The translations under genes were made by a program, and so were the position numbers. DNA of 64,000 nt from RGIG7179 sp051893555 (GTDB taxonomy: Bacteria > Bacillota > Clostridia > Peptostreptococcales > Anaerovoracaceae). Of the stretch, positions 7,752 through 16,338 are shown piece after piece (positions within the stretch are counted from its first letter, which is position 1; each line of letters begins with the position of its first letter). Under the pieces are notes generated by a model. That model was not told the DNA's origin, did not search any database, and saw nothing but the letters and a program-made list of their open reading frames with translations. The stretch is taken from assembly GCA_051893555.1 (NCBI GenBank), contig JBJFHL010000016.1, positions 5,097 to 69,096 on the forward strand, given 5' to 3'.

Positions 7752-8654
7752 TCAGACCTGCTGCGTCATATCCTCTGTTTTCGTTGACTGCAGCGTGCCG
7801 AAACCGGAAGCCAGCGCAAGCACGTTCTCGGGATCATTCGTATGGATATGTACTTTGCACAGCGGTCCCCGTGACACCAGAAGGAAGAATTCGCCGAGAG
7901 GCTGCAGCACCTGGCGGAGCTGCGCTTCCTCTGCTTCTTCACGGAGGGAAAGCACGAATTCCGTACAGTAGCGCTGCGTCAGCGGCATGTCGGAGGAAAC
8001 CGGTGCTTCCGGCAGTTTCAGCGGCGGATAGGACAGCGGCGGATATTCCGGTGCGAAGGCTTCCAGAAGGCCGTCCAGAATCAGGCAGAAGCCCAGAGCG
8101 CCGGCATCCGCAGTCCGGCAGGCGCGCAGAACAGGATTCTGCAGCGGGGTCAGAAGCAGGGCTGCATGGGCTTCATCGGTGATTCGCTTCATGATCTGTC
8201 CGGCGTCATCGGTGATTTCGGTCATGGAGAGACCGGCTTCTGCGCTTTGGGAAGCGACAGAAAGTATCGTGCCTGCAACAGGATGTGCCACGCCGGACCA
8301 GGCCAGATCAGCGCCTTGCTGAAATGCGCGGGCCAGCTGATGACCGTTCACCGCCGTTTCTTGCGGAAGCGCTGCGGTGAAGCCTTCAAAAAAAAGAGCA
8401 AGAATGGTTCCGGAATTTCCATGGGAATATTCCAGAAGGGAAAGACATGCCTCCTCCATGATCTGCGCCGGTGTTCCGGTTGCAGGAAGCTGGTCGGCTG
8501 TTTTTTTTATGGTGAGCGCCATATTGATGCCGGTATCTCTGTCTGCAACAGGAAAGACATTCAGCTGGTTCAGCGTTTCTTTTTGCTGCTGCAGATTTCT
8601 TGCCGCCGCCAGAAAGCCGCTGCGAAACTGCAGACCGTCAAGGGTTTGTGACAT
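7752..8654 (-). CDS. DAK2/FakA-like protein, short form
   Basis: 300 residues against about 550 for full FakA. Residues 1-~190 match the DhaL/DAK2 nucleotide-binding domain: LNQLNVFPVADRDTGINMALT, EYSHGNSGTILALFFEGF and AGALGFCLILDGLLEAF. Residues ~200-300 match the middle domain of FakA (TEFVLSL, SRGPLCKVHIHTNDPENVL), and the C-terminal domain is absent. The usual FPVPDGDTGTNM is altered to FPVADRDTGINM, with Arg replacing Gly among the Mg-binding aspartates. FakA phosphorylates fatty acids bound by a DegV-type FakB, and a DegV gene is divergently adjacent. It may be a reduced fatty-acid kinase or a regulatory homologue. Confidence 0.8.
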   Translation of the reverse strand: MSQTLDGLQFRSGFLAAARNLQQQKETLNQLNVFPVADRDTGINMALTIKKTADQLPATGTPAQIMEEACLSLLEYSHGNSGTILALFFEGFTAALPQETAVNGHQLARAFQQGADLAWSGVAHPVAGTILSVASQSAEAGLSMTEITDDAGQIMKRITDEAHAALLLTPLQNPVLRACRTADAGALGFCLILDGLLEAFAPEYPPLSYPPLKLPEAPVSSDMPLTQRYCTEFVLSLREEAEEAQLRQVLQPLGEFFLLVSRGPLCKVHIHTNDPENVLALASGFGTLQSTKTEDMTQQV

Positions 8655-8696
8655 AGTTTACCTCTTAAAAAATATCATTTTCTGATTTTGTCAAAA

Positions 8697-8715
8697 CATA
8701 TAATGCTATTATATG
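8697..8715. promoter_or_regulatory. Perfect palindrome in the fakA-like/degV divergent region
   Basis: CATATAAT-GCT-ATTATATG, 8-bp arms with a 3-bp centre, in the region between the two divergent fatty-acid-kinase-type genes. It is a candidate operator. No known consensus was matched. Confidence 0.4.
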
Positions 8716-8810
8716 CTTTTTTTTCATCGGAAACAAGGGTCGAAAAAGGAATATATTTGTTGTTAATTTTTTCTAAATACGGCATGCAGAGAAAATATAC
8801 ATTGATTTGT

Positions 8811-8839
8811 TTGAAAATTTATATTATTATGATTATGTA
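8811..8839 (+). promoter_or_regulatory. Probable promoter of the degV-like gene
   Basis: TTGAAA (8811-8816), 17-bp spacer, TATGTA (8834-8839), about 70 bp upstream of the chosen start. Confidence 0.45.
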
Positions 8840-8907
8840 CAGTTTTTTTTTATGGTGGTTCAGCATGACCGAAACCGGAAACGGTGCCGGCGGCAAGAGG
8901 CATGATT

Positions 8908-9777
8908 ATGACACAGAAGAAGAACGTAAAACTGGTGACCCACACAGGATGTGACATGTCCCTGGCAGAAGCGGCAGAACGGGGGATCGAGATGATCCCG
9001 GACAAGGTAATCTTCGAGGAGCAGGAATACCGCAACATGGTCGATATCACCGCAGAAGCGTTTTACGAAAAGTTGCAGGCTGCGGATACGCTGCCTACCA
9101 GCTCTCAGCCCTCCATGGCAGATTATGTGAGGGCTTTTCGACGTGCAGCGGAGGAAGGAGAAGAAGTTCTCTGTCTGATGATCACATCACAGATGTCCGG
9201 ATGTTTCGCTGCGGCCAGGGCTACTGCAGACCTGGTGAAACGGCAGGGACTGGAGGTTCCGCTGTATGTTTATGATACGCAGCAATGCTCTCACGGCATG
9301 GCGGAGATGGTTCGGGCAGCCCATGAAATGGCGGAATCCGGAATGCGCGCTGCAGAGATCATGGACAAGCTGACGGATCTGCAGCATCGAATCGGTGTAT
9401 ATTTCGTGCTGGAATCACTGGAAAACGCCAGAAAAGGCGGGAGAGTCGGAGCTATCACCGCACGCACGGTGAGCATGCTGGGAATCCGTCCGCTGCTGCG
9501 ATTTTCAGATGGTCTGGTCAGAGAATTCGGCATTTCCCGAAATTTCCCGGCGGGTATGAAGAAGATTACCGAGCAGTTTATCCGAAACGGTGATTATGAC
9601 AAACCGGTGACGGTCTTTCATGCAGCAGCTCCCCGGCGGGCACAGGAACTGAAGGAACAGATTCTGGAAAGCGTCCCGCAGGCAGAGATACGGATCGAAC
9701 CGGTGGGACCGGTCATCGGCATCTATACCGGGACGGGCTGCGCCGGCATTTCCTTTACGAAGAAGGAAGCAGTATGA
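8908..9777 (+). CDS. DegV-family fatty-acid-binding protein (FakB-like)
   Basis: About 289 residues. The ATG at 8908 is chosen because AGAGG lies 7 nt before it; upstream starts at 8884 (GTG) and 8902 (ATG) are in frame but poorly spaced. DegV hallmarks are VTHTGCDMSLAEA near the N-terminus, the TLPTSSQPSMADY motif, the ITSQMSGCFAAA block and GGRVGAITART. DegV proteins bind a fatty acid and present it to FakA for phosphorylation, feeding exogenous fatty acids into phospholipid synthesis. The adjacent DAK2 gene supports this pairing. The stop overlaps the start of the following methyltransferase gene. Confidence 0.9.
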   Translation: MTQKKNVKLVTHTGCDMSLAEAAERGIEMIPDKVIFEEQEYRNMVDITAEAFYEKLQAADTLPTSSQPSMADYVRAFRRAAEEGEEVLCLMITSQMSGCFAAARATADLVKRQGLEVPLYVYDTQQCSHGMAEMVRAAHEMAESGMRAAEIMDKLTDLQHRIGVYFVLESLENARKGGRVGAITARTVSMLGIRPLLRFSDGLVREFGISRNFPAGMKKITEQFIRNGDYDKPVTVFHAAAPRRAQELKEQILESVPQAEIRIEPVGPVIGIYTGTGCAGISFTKKEAV

Positions 9778-10310
9778 TCTGGACAGCGCTTGGGACTTTT
9801 GCATTTGGTCTGCTGGTTCTGTTTGAACTTCAAAAATGCCGCAGTGCAGAGAAGAGAACGAAGAGAAAGAATCCCTGGTTCCTGCTGGGAACCGGCCTGC
9901 TGCTGATCGATTTTGCCGGCATGGCCTGCACGCTGCCTGCAGCCTCCGGACTGCAGATGATATCCGGCGCAGTGATTCTGGGAATTGGTCTGATCCTGTA
10001 TATCCTGGTATTGACAGGCGGACCGAAAAAAGAGGGATATGTGCAGGATAACGCAGCGGCAGGGATAGTCAGCCGGAACGGCATATACGGAATGATCCGG
10101 CACCCCGGTGTCTGGTGCTTTCTGCTCTGCAGTCTGGGGTTCGGTATGATGTACCCCGATGGCATGGGCAGTGCAGTATGGCTTGCACTGATGAACCTGT
10201 TTTATACTTTTCTGCAGGACAAATGGTTCTTCCCGGTGTACCTGCAGGGATATGAGAAATATAAAGAAGAAGTACCTTACCTGTTTCCGAAGAGGAAGAC
10301 AGAACGATAA
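9774..10310 (+). CDS. Isoprenylcysteine methyltransferase-like membrane protein
   Basis: 178 residues with four or five transmembrane helices. The C-terminal signature is NGIYGMIRHPGVW, then DKWFFPVYLQGYEKYKEEVPYLFP. The RHP motif and the acidic YxxYxxxVP end are the S-adenosylmethionine and substrate-binding elements of the ICMT/phospholipid methyltransferase family. It overlaps degV by 4 bp and precedes the GH3-like gene, so translation is coupled. The likely activity is methylation of a lipid or small carboxylate; the substrate is not predictable. Confidence 0.7.
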   Translation: MIWTALGTFAFGLLVLFELQKCRSAEKRTKRKNPWFLLGTGLLLIDFAGMACTLPAASGLQMISGAVILGIGLILYILVLTGGPKKEGYVQDNAAAGIVSRNGIYGMIRHPGVWCFLLCSLGFGMMYPDGMGSAVWLALMNLFYTFLQDKWFFPVYLQGYEKYKEEVPYLFPKRKTER

Positions 10311-10332
10311 CGAAGGAAAGGAGGCGGACGCA

Positions 10333-11961
10333 GTGCGTTTTAAAGAAAAGCTGAAAAAATGCCAGCCCGGAGAGATCTGGGATGAATACTGCGGATTTCT
10401 GGATCTGTCCATCGATGAATATATGCAGATACAGTACCGCCTTCTGAATGAGCAGCTTGCCCTGTATTCCCGGTGCGGCCTGGGAAAGAAGATCATGGGT
10501 GGTACATGTCCTGCTTCTGTGGAGGAATTCCGCAGGACGGTTCCGCTGACGACATATGAAGATTATGCGGAAGTACTTCTGAATCAGAAAAAAGATATGC
10601 TTCCTGCAGAGCCGGTGGTCTGGCTGGAAACCACCTGGGAGAGCGGAAGCCGGCCGAAGAAGCTGGCACCGTATACCCGGGAAATGCTGGACGTATATAC
10701 CTCCAATATCCTTGCAGCCATGATTCTTTCCACCAGTGACGGGAAGGGGAAATTCCGGGTGCATGCGAGGGAAAAGGTACTTTACGGACTGGCACCGCTG
10801 CCGTATGCCACCGGTCTCTTTCCGCTTCTGATCGCACCGGAAATGGAGATACGGTTTATGCCTTCCCTGGAGGAGGCAAAGGAGCTTTCCTTCAGCCAGC
10901 AGAATAAAAAAGGCTTTTCGGATGCCATGAAATGCGGTATCGACCAGTTCTTCGGCATGAGCAGCGTCGTATATACGATCACGCAAAATTTCCAGCAGCT
11001 TGCATCTGCAGGAACTTTCTCCCTGAAGAAGCTGGCAGGGATCCGGCCGCACATGTTGTATCGTATTCTGAAAGCGAAATACATGTGCAGCAGAGACGGT
11101 CGACCGATGCAGCCAAAGGATCTGTTCGATCTGGAGGGGTTTGTCTGTGTGGGAACGGATACCGCACTGTTCAAAGATGAACTGGAAGCTGCCTGGGGCA
11201 GACGTCCGCTGGAAATCCACGGGGGAACCGAACCGTCTTGCCTGGGAACGGAAACCTGGAACCGAAACGGACTTGTCTTTTTCCCGGACAATGCCTTTTA
11301 TGAGTTTATCCCGAAGGAGGACATGCTGAGAAACGAAACAGATCCGTCCTTCGTGCCGCGTACCTATCTGATGAATGAGGTACAGGCGAATCAGGAGTAT
11401 GAAATCGTTCTGACACTGTTTAAGGGCGGTGCGTTTATGCGCTACCGGCCGGGTGACATGTATCGCTGCCTGCGGACCGTCAGCGAAAAGGAAGGCGTTA
11501 TGCTCCCGCAGTTTGAATATATGGATCGGGTGCCGTCCGTCATCGACATTGCCGGGTTTACCCGCATCACGGAAGACAGCATCCGGCAGGTGCTGAAGCT
11601 GTCCAGACTCCCGGTGGGAGACTGGTTCGCACTGAAGGAATACAACGGGGATAAGCGGTCGTATATGCACTTCTATGTGGAAATCGACGAGGAGACACCG
11701 GAAGCGGCATATCTGGATGAGCAGCTGATCCGGGAGCATTTTGGCGCGTATTTCCGTCACTATGACCACGATTACAGTGATCTGAAAAAGCTGCTGGGGG
11801 TGGAACCGCTGGTGGTTACCATTCTTCCGGTGGGTACCCTGAAAAAATATGAAGATCGGTACGGCAGAACCATCCGCAGGATCAATCCGTCCATGCAGGA
11901 TGTGGTGGATCTGAAGTATCTTCTGGACGAAGATGCCCGGCAGGGAGGTGGAAGATGGTGA
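10333..11961 (+). CDS. GH3-family acyl-adenylate-forming enzyme
   Basis: 542 residues from GTG 10333, preceded by AAAGGAGG; an in-frame ATG at 10252 lies inside the previous gene without a ribosome site. Features of the GH3 superfamily are VPLTTYEDYAEVL near residue 75, the P-loop-like WESGSRPKKLAPYT, TEPSCLGTETW in the middle, a YEIVLTLFKGGAFMRYRPGDM block and a C-terminal FYVEIDEE domain. The family adenylates carboxylic acids and, in plants, joins them to amino acids; bacterial members are largely uncharacterised. The gene sits between a methyltransferase and a c-di-GMP phosphodiesterase-like gene, overlapping the latter by 7 bp. Confidence 0.75.
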   Translation: MRFKEKLKKCQPGEIWDEYCGFLDLSIDEYMQIQYRLLNEQLALYSRCGLGKKIMGGTCPASVEEFRRTVPLTTYEDYAEVLLNQKKDMLPAEPVVWLETTWESGSRPKKLAPYTREMLDVYTSNILAAMILSTSDGKGKFRVHAREKVLYGLAPLPYATGLFPLLIAPEMEIRFMPSLEEAKELSFSQQNKKGFSDAMKCGIDQFFGMSSVVYTITQNFQQLASAGTFSLKKLAGIRPHMLYRILKAKYMCSRDGRPMQPKDLFDLEGFVCVGTDTALFKDELEAAWGRRPLEIHGGTEPSCLGTETWNRNGLVFFPDNAFYEFIPKEDMLRNETDPSFVPRTYLMNEVQANQEYEIVLTLFKGGAFMRYRPGDMYRCLRTVSEKEGVMLPQFEYMDRVPSVIDIAGFTRITEDSIRQVLKLSRLPVGDWFALKEYNGDKRSYMHFYVEIDEETPEAAYLDEQLIREHFGAYFRHYDHDYSDLKKLLGVEPLVVTILPVGTLKKYEDRYGRTIRRINPSMQDVVDLKYLLDEDARQGGGRW

Positions 11962-14456
11962 CATTCCTGAATGACCTTCTGTTCACTCGGATCCCGATGG
12001 TTGCGCTGTTTGCCAATGTATTCCTGCTGTTTACCCTGCTGTCGGCGAAAAAGGATGCCTCCATCCGGGCCTTTATGGGGCTTTTGGCGGCATTCCTGCT
12101 CTGGGCGGGCGGTGCGTTTTGCATGCGGTGCCAGTTCTATCCCGGAACCGGCTTCTGGTGGAAGATTTCTCTGACCGGTATTTTCCTGGTTCCGTATCTG
12201 TACTTCCTGCTGTTTTCTGCATATACGGAGCAGCGGGGCAGTTTCCTGAAACTGTCACTGGGCGCCGGAACCCTTCTCATGGCAGTCCTGAATTTTTTCG
12301 ATGTTTTCATGACGGAGCCGGTGCTTACGGTGACGGAGGGGCAGACCGTATCCGCGTATGATATAAAGTGGCCGGCAGTTTTCCCGGTGGTATTTACCCT
12401 GCTGGTCTTTTTCTGTATTGGAAAAATGCTTTCCCAAACCCTGAAGAAACAGGATATGCCGATCGGTTATCTGCTTCCGCTGTTTGTGGGAATTCTGATT
12501 ATGCTGGTGGGTATCGCCGTCAACACGGTATTTCCTACGCTGCCGACCGATACACTGGGCTGTGCCCTCAACGCAATCTGTATTTACTACGCATTTTATA
12601 AAAAAAGGTTCTATGCCCTCAGCCAGATCACATCCCGCGGCTCCATGTATGTGGTATCGATTCTGCTGACAGGAATTGCAATTTCTGCACTTTACCGATC
12701 CTGGGACAACGCCGTGCAGAAGCATGCGGGTGCAATCTGGGAAAACAGCACGCTGCCGGTTATGGTCATCTGTTCGGCCATTGCGATTCTGCTGTTCATG
12801 GGACTGAACAAGCTTCATGATGGGCTGTTTGTAAGGGAACAGATCCGAAGGGATGACCAGGTGCATGCGTTCTCCGCTTCGGTAAATTCCACGCTGCGAA
12901 CCGGGGAGATTTTGCAGAAATTTGCCAATCTGGTGCAGTCGGAGATTCCGGTGGATCATATGTATCTGTGTATGTTTGACGAAAGTCGTCAGGCATATAC
13001 TTCGGATATCAATATCCGTTCCCTGGAAATGCCGCTTGTCTTCCGTCAGGATCATCCGGCAGTGGTTTGGATGAAGAAGAAGCAGGGAGGCCTGCTTTAT
13101 GGAGATTTTCAGAAGACCACAGCGTATAAAAGCATGTGGGAACAGGAAAAACAGCAGCTGCAGGCAATTCAGGCTGCGTACTTCCTGCCGTTCCGCGGGG
13201 AGGACGGCATACTGGGATTTGCCGTGTTCTCAGAAAAGACCACCCGAAAACCGTACAGCTATTCAGAAATTAACTTTCTGGAGTCCCTGGCTTCCGTGGC
13301 CTCCATTGCACTGAAAAACGCCATGCTTTACCAGGTTCTGGAGAAAGAAGCGCTTCTGGATCCGCTGACCGGGCTTCTGAATCGCAGAACACTGAATAAG
13401 AGGATTGAAGAACAGTTCGCTGCAAAAACTTCGCCGCTTACACTGATCCTCCTGAACCTGGATGATTTCAGCCTGTACAACGAACTGTACGGCAGTGAAG
13501 AGGGAGACCGGATGCTTCTGGACTTTTCCGGAATGCTCCAGCAGGTCTTCGGCAAGGACGCGATTCTGTCCAGATATGCCGGAAAGGAATTTGCAGTTCT
13601 GCTGCCGATGACGGACGCGCTGACTGCGAAGAAACAGACGGAACAGGTGAAACAGCTTCTGATGGAGCATATTGCCGACAGCCGGGAGAGAATTAAGAAG
13701 TTCCTCACCTTTTCAGCGGGAATCAGCAGTTATCCAAGCTCCTGCGCCAATGGAAATCAGCTGCTTTCCTATGCAAATATGGCAGTGTTCCAGGTCAAGC
13801 AGAACGGAAAGAACAACATTAAGATCTATGATGGAAGAGTACCTGAGCCGGAAGCCAAAAAGGCAGAAGATGGGATTCAGCAGCTCACTTCCACCATTTT
13901 CGCCCTGACGGCTGCCATCGACGCCAAAGACCACTATACGTTCAATCACTCTCAGTGTGTCTCTTCCTATGCCACGGCGCTGGCGGCCCATGCCGGACTG
14001 GAAAACGACCTGGTGGAAATCATCCGGCAGGCGGGACTTCTGCATGACATCGGAAAAATCGGCATTCCGGACAGTATCCTCACGAAGCAGGGCAGACTCA
14101 CACCGGAGGAGTTTTCCATCATGCGGGAGCATGTGGAACGATCCATTGAGATGATCCGTCATCTTCCATCGCTGGATTATGTGATCCCGGCAGTGCTGGG
14201 ACATCATGAACGTTTCGACGGAAAGGGCTATCCGCGGGGAATCTCCGGGGAAGACATTCCGATCAGTGCCCGTTGCCTTACGGTTGCAGACTCGTTCGAT
14301 GCCATGGTATCCAAACGATCCTATAAAAACAAAATGCCTGTGGAACAGGCACTGAATGAGATTGAACGGAATCTGGGTACCCAGTTCGATCCGCAGCTGG
14401 GAAGGCTGTTTATCCGGCTGGTAAAGGATGGGACCATTCCGGTCATCGAGTATTAA
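11955..14456 (+). CDS. Membrane sensor with 7TM, GAF, degenerate GGDEF and HD-GYP domains
   Basis: 833 residues. About eight hydrophobic spans cover residues 7-275, like the N-terminal 7TM region of some histidine kinases. A GAF-type domain (~300-445) includes VDHMYLCMFDESRQ. A GGDEF-like domain (~455-610) begins DPLTGLLNRRTL, but the signature is AGKEF, so diguanylate cyclase activity is unlikely. The C-terminal HD-GYP domain (~640-833) is intact: LLHDIGKIGIPDSIL, LGHHERFDGKGYPRG and VADSFDAMVSKRSYK. The protein is predicted to sense a signal in or near the membrane and hydrolyse c-di-GMP. It is translationally linked to the GH3-like gene. Confidence 0.85.
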   Translation: MVTFLNDLLFTRIPMVALFANVFLLFTLLSAKKDASIRAFMGLLAAFLLWAGGAFCMRCQFYPGTGFWWKISLTGIFLVPYLYFLLFSAYTEQRGSFLKLSLGAGTLLMAVLNFFDVFMTEPVLTVTEGQTVSAYDIKWPAVFPVVFTLLVFFCIGKMLSQTLKKQDMPIGYLLPLFVGILIMLVGIAVNTVFPTLPTDTLGCALNAICIYYAFYKKRFYALSQITSRGSMYVVSILLTGIAISALYRSWDNAVQKHAGAIWENSTLPVMVICSAIAILLFMGLNKLHDGLFVREQIRRDDQVHAFSASVNSTLRTGEILQKFANLVQSEIPVDHMYLCMFDESRQAYTSDINIRSLEMPLVFRQDHPAVVWMKKKQGGLLYGDFQKTTAYKSMWEQEKQQLQAIQAAYFLPFRGEDGILGFAVFSEKTTRKPYSYSEINFLESLASVASIALKNAMLYQVLEKEALLDPLTGLLNRRTLNKRIEEQFAAKTSPLTLILLNLDDFSLYNELYGSEEGDRMLLDFSGMLQQVFGKDAILSRYAGKEFAVLLPMTDALTAKKQTEQVKQLLMEHIADSRERIKKFLTFSAGISSYPSSCANGNQLLSYANMAVFQVKQNGKNNIKIYDGRVPEPEAKKAEDGIQQLTSTIFALTAAIDAKDHYTFNHSQCVSSYATALAAHAGLENDLVEIIRQAGLLHDIGKIGIPDSILTKQGRLTPEEFSIMREHVERSIEMIRHLPSLDYVIPAVLGHHERFDGKGYPRGISGEDIPISARCLTVADSFDAMVSKRSYKNKMPVEQALNEIERNLGTQFDPQLGRLFIRLVKDGTIPVIEY

Positions 14457-14491
14457 AAAACAGACAGAAAAGGAATTCTGCCTGTTTTTTT
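14455..14491 (+). terminator. Intrinsic terminator after the HD-GYP gene
   Basis: AAAAAACAGACAGAA / TTCTGCCTGTTTTTT hairpin directly after the stop codon. The A-run on its left also suits the convergent regulator gene. Confidence 0.8.
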
Positions 14492-14514
14492 CTTTGAAAA
14501 ATATATCCGCCCGG

Positions 14515-15165
14515 CTATACGATCACGTCGAAAGCCGCATAGGCCGGTGTCCAGTGGGTTTCTGAAAGATAGGTGAAAAGCCCCTGGGCATCCTTTGCTT
14601 CAAATAGACGGAGAATTTCCCGGTGTTCTCCATTGGTGTCGTAAAGAACCTGCCGTGTCTTTCCTTCGGCATCATCGGTGTAGGTTCTGCTGAACAGTTT
14701 GCTTTTTGTCTGTCGGATCGTATCGATGAGAATCCGGTTGCCGCATTTGTTAATGTATAAATTATGGAATGTTTCCTGCTGTTTGTGATACATTTCGAAA
14801 TTTCCGGATTTTATGGCCAGATCAATCGTGTCAATGTAGAAGGACATATCCGCCAGATCCTGTTTCGTCAGACTGCTGCAGGCTTCTCTGGCTGCGTAGC
14901 CATCCAGAAGACCGATGACCTTGTAAATCTCTTTGACATCCTCTTCCCGCATGGGACGGATTACAAACCCCTTCCGGGCCTTATTCTCCAGTACGCCTTC
15001 TGCAGCCAGCTGGATCAGGGCTTCCCGGACAGGGGTTCTGCTGATGTTCAACTCTTCACAGATAATATTTTCGTTGATTCTTTCACCGGGTGTCAGATTG
15101 CCGGCACGGATCTGCGCAGCAATGTACTCATAAACGTGATCTTTCAATGTCTTAAATCGCTCCAT
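14515..15165 (-). CDS. GntR/FadR-type regulator of the arginine locus
   Basis: 216 residues. The N-terminal GntR winged helix has GERINENIICEELNISRTPVREALIQLAAEGVL. The C-terminal all-helical FCD domain begins near residue 85 and has HKQQETFHNLYINKCGN and NGEHREILRLFEA, which supply the His/Asp metal or ligand-binding positions. It is divergent from the DDAH-like gene across 248 bp, where four TATACAATAT-like sites lie on both promoters. The simplest reading is a ligand-responsive repressor of itself and of the arginine/methylarginine genes. Confidence 0.85.
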   Translation of the reverse strand: MERFKTLKDHVYEYIAAQIRAGNLTPGERINENIICEELNISRTPVREALIQLAAEGVLENKARKGFVIRPMREEDVKEIYKVIGLLDGYAAREACSSLTKQDLADMSFYIDTIDLAIKSGNFEMYHKQQETFHNLYINKCGNRILIDTIRQTKSKLFSRTYTDDAEGKTRQVLYDTNGEHREILRLFEAKDAQGLFTYLSETHWTPAYAAFDVIV

Positions 15166-15244
15166 ACTACTATTTCCCCATTTCTTCTTTTTGCAGAATA
15201 ATGCACAAAACGCTCAAAATGCACTTTTGCGCAATTTGCACCTT

Positions 15245-15280
15245 ATATACAATATATAACCTTTCCTGTTTTTTTGTCAA
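15245..15280 (-). promoter_or_regulatory. Promoter of the GntR gene overlapping an operator-like site
   Basis: On the minus strand TTGACA (15280-15275), 18-bp spacer, TATATT (15256-15251). The -10 lies inside the repeat ATATACAATATAT (15245-15257), consistent with autoregulation. Confidence 0.6.
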
Positions 15281-15326
15281 TAGGTCAGGTTCATATTGTA
15301 TACTTCTGTTTTTTGAAGAAAAAGTG

Positions 15327-15355
15327 TTGAAAAACAGAAGTATATCGTATATAAT
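15327..15355 (+). promoter_or_regulatory. Promoter of the arginine/methylarginine operon
   Basis: TTGAAA (15327-15332), 17-bp spacer, TATAAT (15350-15355). A TATACAATAT-like site (GTATATCGTATAT, 15340-15352) covers the spacer and -10. Related sites are at 15292-15303 (upstream) and 15366-15380 (downstream). Confidence 0.7.
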
Positions 15356-15413
15356 GCCTTTGTAAGATATACAATATATTATATATTTTATATTTTGATG
15401 GAGGAGCGATATC

Positions 15414-16190
15414 ATGAAAAAGTTTAACCATGTAATTGTAAGAAGACCGTGCAGAGCCATGGTGGAAGGCATCACCAGCGGACTGTATCCGGGAAAGCCT
15501 GACTATGAACTGGCATTAAAGGAACATGATGATTATATCGAAGCACTGAAGCAGTGTGGCGTCGATGTAACGGTTCTGGAAGCCGATGAAAGATATCCGG
15601 ATTCCTGCTTCGTGGAAGATCCGGCACTGGTAACAAGAAAGTGTGCCATCGTCACCAATCCGGGCGCAGCTTCCAGAAACGGAGAAAAGGAAGAAATTAT
15701 CGGCGCACTGAAGAAATTCTTCCCGGATGATAAGATCGAACATATTCAGGATCCGGGCACGCTGGACGGCGGTGATGTCATGATGGTGGAAGATCACTTT
15801 TATGTTGGCCGTTCTGCCAGAACCAACGAAGAAGGCATCCGTCAGCTGACGGAAATCCTGGCGAAATACGGATTCACCTGCTCTGAAGTACCGCTGGAGA
15901 AGGTACTGCACCTGAAGACCGGTGTAAATTATCTGGAAAACAACAACATGCTGGTTTCCGGCGAATTCGTGGAGAAACCGGATTTTGCCAAGTACAACAA
16001 GGTTGTGATTCCGGAAGAAGAAGCCTATGCTGCAAACTGCATCTGGGTCAATGATACGGTCATCGTACCTTCCGGCTATCCGGCAGTACTGGCAGCCGTC
16101 GAGGGTCTGGGATATAAGACACTGCTGGTGGATACATCCGAATACAGAAAGCTGGACGGCGGACTTTCCTGCCTGTCTCTGCGTTTCTAG
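15414..16190 (+). CDS. Dimethylargininase (DDAH)-like arginine hydrolase
   Basis: 258 residues, the usual DDAH length. The guanidine-hydrolase signature set is present: YPDSCFVED (Asp63, Glu68, Asp69), TLDGGDV (Asp118), RSARTNEEG, LHLKTG (His166) and GGLSCLSLRF with the nucleophilic Cys253. DDAH converts methylated arginines to citrulline and a methylamine; close relatives act on free arginine. GGAGG precedes the ATG. The gene is first in an operon with a YfcC-type transporter and an M20 hydrolase. Whether the substrate is methylarginine or arginine cannot be decided from the sequence. Confidence 0.88.
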   Translation: MKKFNHVIVRRPCRAMVEGITSGLYPGKPDYELALKEHDDYIEALKQCGVDVTVLEADERYPDSCFVEDPALVTRKCAIVTNPGAASRNGEKEEIIGALKKFFPDDKIEHIQDPGTLDGGDVMMVEDHFYVGRSARTNEEGIRQLTEILAKYGFTCSEVPLEKVLHLKTGVNYLENNNMLVSGEFVEKPDFAKYNKVVIPEEEAYAANCIWVNDTVIVPSGYPAVLAAVEGLGYKTLLVDTSEYRKLDGGLSCLSLRF

Positions 16191-16338
16191 TATAAATTCA
16201 TGAATTCCAGGATGAGCCTCCGGCATCGAGGGGTCGGTCCGGGGTCTCCTCCTGAAATGAAATGTCATACGTTATTACTCTCGTGAAAGCGAACGGGGAA
16301 GTTCGGATTAAGTATTTTCAGAAAGAGAGGAAAAACAA

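Noticed and set aside
10069..11964. Long minus-strand open frame across the GH3-like gene
   Set aside because: No ribosome site and no family resemblance. The plus strand shows clear GH3 motifs.
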